From Nocardia macrotermitis (GTDB taxonomy: Bacteria > Actinomycetota > Actinomycetes > Mycobacteriales > Mycobacteriaceae), in assembly GCF_009604405.1 (NCBI RefSeq), contig NZ_WEGK01000007.1, forward strand, positions 248,001 through 312,000: a stretch of 64,000 bases of DNA, in the 5' to 3' direction. The notes beneath the pieces were generated by a model. It worked only from the letters and a program-made list of their open reading frames with translations, ran no database searches and had not been told where the DNA came from. The position numbers and the translations under genes were made by a program. Below, piece by piece: positions 1-6,693 of this stretch (positions are counted from its first letter, which is position 1; every line of letters begins with the position of its first letter).

Positions 1-284
1 AGCAGCCAGGTGGTGACGCCGCGCACGGTATCGCGTTCGGGGCGGATCACGACGTCCTCGTCGCTGACCGATTCCACCAGCTGATCGAGGGTGGTGCCCA
101 GCGCGCGGGCGATGGGCGCGAGCTGATCCAGGGCGATGCGGCGGTGGCCGGTCTCGATGCGGCTGAGCGTGGACGGGCTCAGATAGCAGCGGGCGGCCAG
201 CTCGTCCAGGGACCAGCCGCGCGCCACGCGCAGACCCCGGATCCGCTTGCGGACCACGCCGTCGAGATCTCCGTCTTGCGTCAT
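1..284 (-). CDS. XRE-family transcriptional regulator, 3' part cut by window edge
   Basis: The reading frame starts at ATG 284 and runs off the left edge, giving 94 codons. The first 70 residues form a classic helix-turn-helix (RGLRVARGWSLDELAARCYL, then LSPSTLSRIETGHR), the XRE/Cro type. The following stretch (DEDVVIRPERDTVRGVTTWLL) looks like the entry to a C-terminal cupin domain, common in XRE-cupin regulators, but that domain lies outside the window. A perfect TATAAT (292-297 on the complement) ends 7 nt before the ATG, so the mRNA may be leaderless. It is divergent from the methyltransferase at 333, and a palindrome sits between them, suggesting local autoregulation. Confidence 0.85.
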   Translation of the reverse strand, partial: MTQDGDLDGVVRKRIRGLRVARGWSLDELAARCYLSPSTLSRIETGHRRIALDQLAPIARALGTTLDQLVESVSDEDVVIRPERDTVRGVTTWL

Positions 285-302
285 AGGCAAGATTATATGC
301 CT
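285..302. promoter_or_regulatory. Divergent promoter with AGGCA/TGCCT palindrome
   Basis: AGGCA (285-289) and TGCCT (298-302) form an inverted repeat around an AT-rich core. On the minus strand the core carries TATAAT, placed for a start at or next to ATG 284. On the plus strand the same AT-rich core could serve the methyltransferase. The XRE protein encoded next door is the natural candidate to bind here; that link is an inference. Confidence 0.55.
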
Positions 303-332
303 TCAGAGCAAAGAGTGGGTAGCGTCGTTTCC

Positions 333-1178
333 ATGAGCCACGATCATCATCACCAGCACGGCGGCCACGACCACGGCGACGAATCCGCCCTGGCCGATCT
401 GCTCGACCTCGACGCGCAGGCCCTGCCCGACCACCTGCCCGAGGTCACCGCGCTGATCCGCGACCACCTCGACGATCGGCCCGTCCGCCGCATCCTGGAC
501 ATGGGCGCTGGCACCGGCACCGGGGCCCTCGCGCTGGCCGAGCGTTTCCCGGACGCCGAGGTCACCGCCGTCGACATCTCCGATTTCATGCTGACCCGGC
601 TGCGCGACAAGGCGCGCGCCCACGACGTCGCCGATCGCATCCACACCCGGCAGGCCGACCTGGACACCGCCTGGCCCGACCTCGACCCCGTCGATGTGGC
701 CTGGGCCTCGAATTCCCTGCACCACACCGCCGACCCGGAACGCACCCTGGCCGACCTGTTCGCCACCATCCGCCCCGGCGGCCTGCTGGCCCTCGCCGAA
801 TTGATCTCCATGCCCCGATTCCTCTCCGCCGCAGGCGAACTCGCCGACCTGGAGAACCGCGCCCACGAGATCCTGACCGCCGAGAACGCCGCCCACGTCC
901 CCCACGTCGGCGCGGACTGGTCCACCCTGCTCACCAAGGCCGGATTCGAGATCCAGACCGAACGCCACATCCACATCGCCCTCACCTCCCCCCTCCCCAC
1001 CTCCGCCACACAACTGGCCCACCACACCCTCCAACGCATCCGCACCGCCCTGTCCGACCGCCTCTCCCCGCAGGACGCCGCAGCCCTCGACACCCTCCTG
1101 TCGCCCGACACCCTCACCCACCGCCCCGACCTCACCCTCCGCGACGAACGCCCCGTCTGGATCGCCCGCCGCCCCTGA
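333..1178 (+). CDS. Class I SAM-dependent methyltransferase with His-rich N-terminus
   Basis: The protein has 281 aa from ATG 333; an earlier in-frame ATG at 144 lies inside the XRE gene and is not used. Residues 2-15 are unusually rich in histidine (SHDHHHQHGGHDHG). SAM motif I is ILDMGAGTGTGALAL (54-68), followed by an acidic residue at the end of strand 2 (VTAVDIS, 77-83), as in class I methyltransferases. The substrate cannot be told from sequence. The His-rich head could bind a metal or be a natural tag-like linker; this is inference. It is divergent from the XRE regulator and probably controlled by it. Confidence 0.85.
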   Translation: MSHDHHHQHGGHDHGDESALADLLDLDAQALPDHLPEVTALIRDHLDDRPVRRILDMGAGTGTGALALAERFPDAEVTAVDISDFMLTRLRDKARAHDVADRIHTRQADLDTAWPDLDPVDVAWASNSLHHTADPERTLADLFATIRPGGLLALAELISMPRFLSAAGELADLENRAHEILTAENAAHVPHVGADWSTLLTKAGFEIQTERHIHIALTSPLPTSATQLAHHTLQRIRTALSDRLSPQDAAALDTLLSPDTLTHRPDLTLRDERPVWIARRP

Positions 1179-1221
1179 GCGCTCCCAACGCCTCACACGC
1201 GGTGCCCCCAGGAGGCGAATC

Positions 1222-1308
1222 TCATGGCAGCAGTGCCGGTTCGGCAACGAAGCCGCCGAATCGGACGACGACTACCCGGGCCACGACGAGCCACGTGTCC
1301 GCAACAGG
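1222..1308 (-). pseudogene. Relic of a duplicated MFS C-terminus
   Basis: Read on the minus strand this stretch gives 28 codons and a TGA. It ends VVRFGGFVAEPALLP, closely matching the real end of the neighbouring transporter, VVRFGRAFAEPAPPQ. The DNA around 1227-1270 and 1387-1430 is similar over roughly 43 bases. Nothing recognisable precedes it, so it looks like the decayed 3' end of a second transporter copy left by a tandem duplication or recombination. It is not expected to encode a protein. Confidence 0.5.
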
Positions 1309-1380
1309 CCCACACGATGTCGATCGGACACGCACCGCCGCCGGGCGGATCTGCGGCGCATTACGCGCAGCAGCCGATTC

Positions 1381-2592
1381 TCACTGCGGCGGTGCAGGTT
1401 CGGCGAACGCTCTGCCGAATCTGACGACGAGGGCGAGGATTACGGCGAGCGCGGGCAGTACCCAGAGGGCGTTGCCGAGGCCGATCAGGTCGGCGAGGTG
1501 GCCGATCAGCGGTGGGCCCGAGACGAATCCGCACCAGCCGAGGGCGGAGACGGCGGCTATCGACGGGCCGGGGTTGGCGTCGGCGGCCACCCTGCCCGCC
1601 GCGCTGAAGGCGCTGGGCACGATCAGTCCCAATCCCAGTCCCATACAGGCGAATCCGAGCAGTGCCACGACGGGCTGACCCAGGATCAGTGCCACGCCCA
1701 TACCGCAGGCGAAGATCAGGGCCAGCACCGGAAGCAGCGAGGTCGAGCGGAAGCGACGCTGTAATCCCTTGCCGCTCAACCGCATCGCCACCATCGCCAG
1801 CGCGAAGGAGGCGTAACCGAGTCCGGCGGTAGCGGCGCTGGTGCCGAGCTCGTTGCGCAGGTAGGCCGCGGACCAGTCCGCTGCGGCCCCCTCACACAGC
1901 ATCGAGGCGAACGCGACCGCCCCCAGCAGCACGATCAGCACCGACCAGCGGCTCCGGCGCGGGGCGTCCTGCGAGCGGGACCGGGTATCGGAGGTATCGC
2001 GGATCAGGTACCGCGACAACACTTCCACGGCCACGACGGCCAGCACACCGAGCACCGCCAACTGCACGGTCAGGCCGATCCCCAGCCCCACCGCGCCCGA
2101 GCCGATCAGCCCGCCCGCGAACCCACCCACACTCCACATCCCGTGCAACCGCGACATGATCGGCCGCCCGACCGCCTTCTCGACGGTCACCGCCTGAGTA
2201 TTCATCGCGACATCGACCATGCCCTGCATCAGCCCCCAGAAATACAGCGCGACGAACAGCAGCACCGGCGAATCAGCAAGTCCGACACCGATTCCGGCGA
2301 TCCCGTACCCCGCCATGGAGATCCGGATCAACCACGGACTCCCCAGTCGCGGCAGCAACCACCCGCACAGCGCCATCGCGGTGACCGATCCGATGGGCAG
2401 CCCCAGCAACGCGGTACCGAGAGTGCCGTCGCTCAGCCCCAGCGCCGCTTCCACACCCGGAATGTGCGCGGTCCACGACGCGAACAGCACCGCCTGCACA
2501 AAGAAGGTGACCCCGACCGAAAACGGTGCCAGCCCAGAGCTTTTCGATCCGCCGCGCCGATCGGAAGTTGTGCGGCAAGGTATTTCAGACAC
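1381..2592 (-). CDS. MFS transporter, YbjJ-like
   Basis: A 403-aa, 12-helix major facilitator protein. The N-terminus after a short basic lead reads FSVGVTFFVQAVLFASWTAH, followed by an MFS-type loop. The GMVDVAMNTQAV segment and overall pattern resemble the E. coli YbjJ group, whose substrate is unknown. I chose GTG 2592 because GAGGTG lies just upstream and the codon overlaps the end of the DeoR gene by 8 nt, indicating translational coupling. Farther upstream starts would lie inside that gene. The transport substrate is probably what the DeoR partner senses. Confidence 0.82.
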   Translation of the reverse strand: MSEIPCRTTSDRRGGSKSSGLAPFSVGVTFFVQAVLFASWTAHIPGVEAALGLSDGTLGTALLGLPIGSVTAMALCGWLLPRLGSPWLIRISMAGYGIAGIGVGLADSPVLLFVALYFWGLMQGMVDVAMNTQAVTVEKAVGRPIMSRLHGMWSVGGFAGGLIGSGAVGLGIGLTVQLAVLGVLAVVAVEVLSRYLIRDTSDTRSRSQDAPRRSRWSVLIVLLGAVAFASMLCEGAAADWSAAYLRNELGTSAATAGLGYASFALAMVAMRLSGKGLQRRFRSTSLLPVLALIFACGMGVALILGQPVVALLGFACMGLGLGLIVPSAFSAAGRVAADANPGPSIAAVSALGWCGFVSGPPLIGHLADLIGLGNALWVLPALAVILALVVRFGRAFAEPAPPQ

Positions 2593-3346
2593 ACTGCACC
2601 TCGATACCGTCCGCCCGTAACGCCGCCACCACATCCTCGGGCGCATCGACATCGGTGATCACCATGTCCACCGCCGCCGTCGCACACACCACCGCCATCG
2701 CGGTCCGGGCGAATTTGCTCGAATCGACCATCGCGATGGTCCGCGCCGAGGCGGCCATCGCGGCCCGCTTCACCGCCGCGTCCTGGAGGTCGTAGGCGGT
2801 GACCCCGCGCCGCGGATCGAACCCGCAGCAGGTCAGCAGCATGGTGTCCAACCGCAGCTGCGCCAGATTCTGCTCGGTCATCGGCCCCACCAGCGACGAC
2901 TCCCCCGCGCACACCGTCCCACCCGGCAGCAGCAGCGACACCCCGGGCGCAGCGGCCAGCGCCCCGAACTCCGACAACGCCAGCGGCACCACCGTGAGCC
3001 GCCGCTCGACCAGGCACCGCGCCGCCGCGGAACCCGTTGTGCCACCGTCGAGTACGACCGATTCCCCATCGGACACCCGCGCCACGGCCGCCGCTGCGAT
3101 CCGCGCCTTGGCCTCGGCCCGCTCGAGTTCGCGCATCGCGAACGGCAGCCCCTCCCCGCGCAACATCGCGCTGACCGCGCCGCCGCGCACCCGCCGCAAC
3201 ACCCCGGCCTGCTCGAGTTCGGCAAGATCACGCCGGATCGTCACCTCCGAAGCGCCCAGCGCCCGCGACAGGTCCGCCACGCTCACCGATTCCGCCGAAC
3301 GCAACGCCCGCACGATCCGCGCCTGCCGGGTCTCGCCGTATGCCAT
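2585..3346 (-). CDS. DeoR-family transcriptional regulator
   Basis: The N-terminal winged helix-turn-helix (SVADLSRALGASEVTIRRDL) is the DeoR signature. The C-terminal part has the DeoR sensor-domain pattern (VVLDGGTTGSAAARCL), which binds phosphosugars in known members. ATG 3346 gives the usual spacing from start to the HTH; in-frame starts at 3349, 3361 and 3364 are possible, and no strong Shine-Dalgarno separates them. It is the first gene of a two-gene operon with the MFS transporter (8-nt overlap), so it probably controls that transporter in response to a sugar phosphate. Confidence 0.85.
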   Translation of the reverse strand: MAYGETRQARIVRALRSAESVSVADLSRALGASEVTIRRDLAELEQAGVLRRVRGGAVSAMLRGEGLPFAMRELERAEAKARIAAAAVARVSDGESVVLDGGTTGSAAARCLVERRLTVVPLALSEFGALAAAPGVSLLLPGGTVCAGESSLVGPMTEQNLAQLRLDTMLLTCCGFDPRRGVTAYDLQDAAVKRAAMAASARTIAMVDSSKFARTAMAVVCATAAVDMVITDVDAPEDVVAALRADGIEVQCV

Positions 3347-3363
3347 CACCAGAACGTACATCA

Positions 3364-3393
3364 ATTCTGATCATTCGAAAGCATATTCTGATC
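3364..3393. promoter_or_regulatory. Direct repeats upstream of DeoR gene
   Basis: ATTCTGATC occurs at 3364-3372 and again at 3385-3393, 21 bp apart (two helical turns). On the minus strand the spacer holds TTTCG, a core found in several DeoR-family operators, and TATGCT, a possible -10 box. This suggests an autoregulatory operator overlapping the promoter. Confidence 0.45.
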
Positions 3394-3538
3394 GATTAGA
3401 TCGGAACGGACCCCGGCGACTTTTACTCACGCTGATCGTGGCCGATGGCAATCCCGCTGCGAGGGTGGAGAATTCGGGCGGCTGGTTCACCGGACGCACC
3501 CGCGCGTCCGGGCTGTCCGTACGACGACGGGAGGTTGG

Positions 3539-4075
3539 GTGACCACGTCACTGCCTGTGAAGATCGAGCACGCCAAGGATATTCATCCCGGTATCGACTT
3601 ACCGTCGATGCACGCGGCCGTGCACGCCGAACGCACACTGTGGTCCCCCGCCGAATTACACGACCTCACCACGACCGTGGCCGCCGAATTCGCCACGCGA
3701 CTGGGCGATATCGTGCGTTTCGACACCGAGCGCCGCTGGTGGACCCGGCTGGCCCTGACCATGGGCGTGGAGCTGTGGCTGCTGTCCTGGACACCCGGCC
3801 AGGGCACCGAACCGCACGATCACGGCGGCGCGGCCGGAGCGTTCACCCTCATCCTCGGCGAACTCGACGAGGAGTACCGGCACAGCGGCGGCCCGGTCCG
3901 CGCGGCGCACTGGCACACCGGCGACACCGTCGCCTTCGGTCACGGCCGCGCCCATCAACTGCGCAACAACGGCGCCCGCCCCGCCACCACGATCCACGCC
4001 TACTCCCCGCCGCTGCGGCCGGTGCGGGAATACCGCGCGCTCACCGACTTCGCGGGTGTGGAACAGTCGCGATAA
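3539..4075 (+). CDS. Cysteine dioxygenase (cupin)
   Basis: A 178-aa cupin starting at GTG 3539 (GGGAGG upstream). Cysteine dioxygenases oxidise L-cysteine to cysteine sulfinate using a non-haem iron held by three histidines. Candidate ligands are H93 and H95 (EPHDHGG) and H139 (GRAHQL). Length fits the bacterial family. The rhodanese gene follows after 19 nt with a perfect AGGAGG, so the pair probably handles cysteine sulfur. Thiol dioxygenases acting on 3-mercaptopropionate share this fold, so the exact thiol is not certain. Confidence 0.8.
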   Translation: MTTSLPVKIEHAKDIHPGIDLPSMHAAVHAERTLWSPAELHDLTTTVAAEFATRLGDIVRFDTERRWWTRLALTMGVELWLLSWTPGQGTEPHDHGGAAGAFTLILGELDEEYRHSGGPVRAAHWHTGDTVAFGHGRAHQLRNNGARPATTIHAYSPPLRPVREYRALTDFAGVEQSR

Positions 4076-4094
4076 CCGACCAGGAGGTTCCGCG

Positions 4095-4487
4095 ATGAGT
4101 ATCGAGGACAAACTCGCCCGCGCTCGTGCCCGCTTGGATCGGGTCGAGCCCGACCGCGCGGCGGCGCTCCAGCGCGAGGGCGCGCTGGTGGTCGATATCC
4201 GCCCGCACGCGAATCGTCTGGTCGAGGGCGAAATTCCCGAGGCGCTCGTGGTGGAACGCATTGTGCTGGAATGGCGGTTGGATCCCCACGGCGATCATCG
4301 GCTGCCGGAGCTGACCGCCGAAACTCCGGTGGTGATCGTCTGCAACGAGGGTTATGCCTCGAGCTTGGCCGCTGCCGACGCCCAGGAACTCGGATTACAC
4401 CGGGCCACCGATCTCGTCGGCGGCTTCCGGGCGTGGAAGTCGGCCGGACTGCCGGTGGTTGCTGGAGGATCGCCAGCAATTCCGTAA
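4095..4487 (+). CDS. Rhodanese-like sulfurtransferase
   Basis: A 130-aa single-domain rhodanese. The active-site loop is VIVCNEGYASS with catalytic Cys83, in the expected place for a sulfane-sulfur carrier (typical CRxGxR). DIRPHAN (34-40) is the usual N-terminal rhodanese motif. ATG 4095 is preceded by AGGAGG at 4082-4087; the longer frame from 4056 would run back into the dioxygenase gene. Coupling with cysteine dioxygenase suggests a shared role in cysteine or persulfide breakdown. Confidence 0.85.
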   Translation: MSIEDKLARARARLDRVEPDRAAALQREGALVVDIRPHANRLVEGEIPEALVVERIVLEWRLDPHGDHRLPELTAETPVVIVCNEGYASSLAAADAQELGLHRATDLVGGFRAWKSAGLPVVAGGSPAIP

Positions 4488-4520
4488 TAGGGCATTCCGT
4501 ACCGGAATATCCAGGACCTC

Positions 4521-5123
4521 CTACGCGCGCGCGGCGGTGAGAAATGCCCGGATCAACTCCGGCGACTTGACGCCCCGCGCGCTCTCCACGCCACTGGACA
4601 CGTCCACTCCCCACGCGCCGGTCGCCGCGACCGCCGCCCGCACGGTGTCCGGGCGCAGCCCACCGGCCAGCAGCCAGCGCCCGTCGGGAGCGGTGAAATC
4701 CGGTGCGCCCCAATTCCACGCCTTGCCCGAGCCGGGATCGGGGGCGTCCAGCAGCAACAGGTCCTCGCCGAATTCGCCGAGGCGCGGGGTCCGCTCGCCC
4801 GCCGCGACCGCGCGGATCAGGGTGCGACCGGGCGCACGCAACGTCTCGCAGTACTCCGGCCCCTCGTCGCCGTGCAGCTGAACCGCGCGGATGCCGCTGT
4901 CCTCGGTGAGTTCCCGGACCTGCTCGACCGTCTGGCCGCGAAACACCCCGACGGTCAGCACCTGTTCGGGCACGCGCGCGGCGAGCCGCCGCACAGTCGG
5001 CGCGTCCACGGTGCGCGGTCCGGCCGCGAAGACGAACCCCACCGCATCGGCGCCGGCCGCCACGGCGACGTCCACATCGCGTTCGGTGCGCAACCCACAG
5101 ATCTTGACGAACAGTTCGGCCAT
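4521..5123 (-). CDS. trpF: Phosphoribosylanthranilate isomerase
   Basis: A 200-aa TIM-barrel protein with TrpF hallmarks: KICGLR near the N-terminus (catalytic Cys), VQLHGDE, LLLDAPDPGSGKAWNW, and WLLAGGL followed by GVDVSSGVES near the C-terminus. It converts N-(5'-phosphoribosyl)anthranilate to CdRP in tryptophan synthesis. ATG 5123 matches the normal TrpF start (MAELFVKICG); the frame stays open about 290 nt farther upstream without family-like sequence. Many mycobacteria lack a separate trpF and use bifunctional PriA, so a stand-alone copy is of interest. It is isolated from other trp genes here. Confidence 0.88.
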   Translation of the reverse strand: MAELFVKICGLRTERDVDVAVAAGADAVGFVFAAGPRTVDAPTVRRLAARVPEQVLTVGVFRGQTVEQVRELTEDSGIRAVQLHGDEGPEYCETLRAPGRTLIRAVAAGERTPRLGEFGEDLLLLDAPDPGSGKAWNWGAPDFTAPDGRWLLAGGLRPDTVRAAVAATGAWGVDVSSGVESARGVKSPELIRAFLTAARA

Positions 5124-5464
5124 ATCCGAAGTCAACCAAAACGCCACGGACGCGCGGCGTCCGGATACCCGTTCGCCCACGCCGCGACCGGGGTATCCGC
5201 GCACTACCGCGGGTCGTCGCGCGGCCACGTCGCGAAAAGGTTGCCAGGAGTTGGCCAATCGCCCGGCGAAACGTAGTAGCGTGGTACCGGTATCGCGGAC
5301 AGGTAGGCACCAGCAATGTGTGCGCCGTCCTCGACACCACAGCTCGAAGGATTCACTCCGGTTCGCCCCGGCGCTCGGCGGTGCCAGCGCCGAATTCTCG
5401 CGTGTCCATTTCATGTTCTCCCCGCGTCACAGTCTCACAGCACCGTAGCTGAGGAGGAAATACC
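5124..5464. other. Intergenic region between trpF and glycosyltransferase
   Basis: These 341 bases separate two divergent genes and should contain both promoters. I see no convincing ORF on either strand. Near 5274-5280 there is TAGTAGCGT, a loose -10-like string, but no clear paired -35. The only strong signal is the GAGGAGG ribosome-binding site just before GTG 5465. Confidence 0.4.
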
Positions 5465-6655
5465 GTGAGCAGCAACGATTCTCATGCCGATTCGACGGTT
5501 CGCGAACTGCCCGTGCCCGGCGGTCCACTGCATATCGTCATGGTCGCGCCGCCGTATTTCGACGTGCCACCCGCCGGATACGGCGGTGTCGAGGCCGTGG
5601 TCGCCGAACTCACCGACGCACTGATCGATCGCGGGCACCGCGTGACCCTGCTGGGTGCCGGAAAGAACGGTACGAGAGCACGTTTCGTGCCCGTATGGGA
5701 ATCCACCATTCCCGAACTACTCGGCCAGGCGGGCCCGGAGGTGCACAACGCGCTCAAGGTCCGGCAGGCGATCGAACGCATCGCGGCGGTCGACCACATC
5801 GATATCGTGCACGACCACACCTTCGCCGGGCCGCTCAACGCCCCCTTCTACAGCGAGCGCGGCATTTCGACGGTCGTCACCGTGCACGGCCCGGTCGACG
5901 GCGACCCCGGCGAGTACTACCGCGCCCTGACCGACACCGCCCACCTGGTCGCCATCAGCGACCGGCAGCGCAGCCTGGCCCCGGATCTGAACTGGGTCGG
6001 GCGCGTGTACAACGCGGTGCGCCCGAGCGAGTGGCCGTTCCGGCAGGAGAAGAAGGATTACGCGCTGTTCCTGGGCCGCTACGCCGAGTACAAGGGCCCG
6101 CACCGGGCGCTGCGGGCCACGCACGCGGCCGGGCTGCGGCTGGTGCTGGCCGCGAAATGCAATGAGCCCGAAGAGAAGGCGTTCTTCGAGTCCGAGGTGA
6201 AACCGCTGCTCACCGCCGACGACAGCGTCTTCGGCGAGGCCGACGCCGTCGCCAAACGCCTGCTGCTGGCCTCCGCGCGCTGTCTGCTGTTCCCGATCGG
6301 CTGGGAGGAGCCGTTCGGCATGGTGATGATCGAGGCGATGGCTTGTGGCACACCGGTTGTCGCGCTGCGCGGCGGTGCGGTCGAGGAGGTGATCGAGGAC
6401 GGCGTCACCGGCATCATCTGCGACCACGAGGACGAACTGCCCGCGGCCCTGGACGCGGTCCGCCACATCGATCCCGAGCAGTGCCGCCGCCGCGTGGAGG
6501 AACGTTTCAGCGTCGATCGGCTCAGCGCCGGATACGAGGCGGCCTATCTCGAAGCCCTTGCCCCGCAACGCGCTTCGGCAGTGCTCAGCGACGCGGTCGA
6601 CACCATGATCGCGCGGACCCCCGCGCTGGCGCAGCCCCAGGTGAGCAACGCATGA
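5465..6655 (+). CDS. Glycosyltransferase family 4
   Basis: A 396-aa GT-B enzyme. The N-terminal domain opens with HIVMVAPPYFDVPPAGYGG (23-41), the usual GT4 donor-loop start. The C-terminal nucleotide-sugar site has the E-x7-E motif EPFGMVMIE (Glu282 and Glu290), followed by ACGTPVVAL. A strong GAGGAGG precedes GTG 5465. Its stop codon overlaps a 13-codon mini-ORF, which in turn overlaps the debranching-type gene. The pairing suggests an alpha-glucan or glucoside is built and trimmed; the acceptor is unknown. Confidence 0.88.
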   Translation: MSSNDSHADSTVRELPVPGGPLHIVMVAPPYFDVPPAGYGGVEAVVAELTDALIDRGHRVTLLGAGKNGTRARFVPVWESTIPELLGQAGPEVHNALKVRQAIERIAAVDHIDIVHDHTFAGPLNAPFYSERGISTVVTVHGPVDGDPGEYYRALTDTAHLVAISDRQRSLAPDLNWVGRVYNAVRPSEWPFRQEKKDYALFLGRYAEYKGPHRALRATHAAGLRLVLAAKCNEPEEKAFFESEVKPLLTADDSVFGEADAVAKRLLLASARCLLFPIGWEEPFGMVMIEAMACGTPVVALRGGAVEEVIEDGVTGIICDHEDELPAALDAVRHIDPEQCRRRVEERFSVDRLSAGYEAAYLEALAPQRASAVLSDAVDTMIARTPALAQPQVSNA

Positions 6656-6693
6656 GCGCGACGATCGAGTATGCCCCGGAGGTGGAATCGTGA
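6652..6693 (+). CDS. 13-aa mini-ORF bridging two genes
   Basis: ATG 6652 overlaps the glycosyltransferase stop (ATGA). The frame reads MSATIEYAPEVES and stops at TGA 6691-6693, which overlaps the GTG start at 6690 (GTGA). A Shine-Dalgarno-like GGAGGTGG lies inside it, upstream of GTG 6690. The peptide itself may have no function; the overlap on both sides would let a ribosome finishing the first gene re-initiate and reach the next. A similar mini-ORF occurs at 63301-63348. Confidence 0.4.
   Translation: MSATIEYAPEVES

Noticed and set aside
1224..1424. 66-aa plus-strand frame after AGGAGG
   Set aside because: It has low third-position GC and runs antisense through the MFS relic and MFS 3' end; the minus-strand relic explains the local sequence better.
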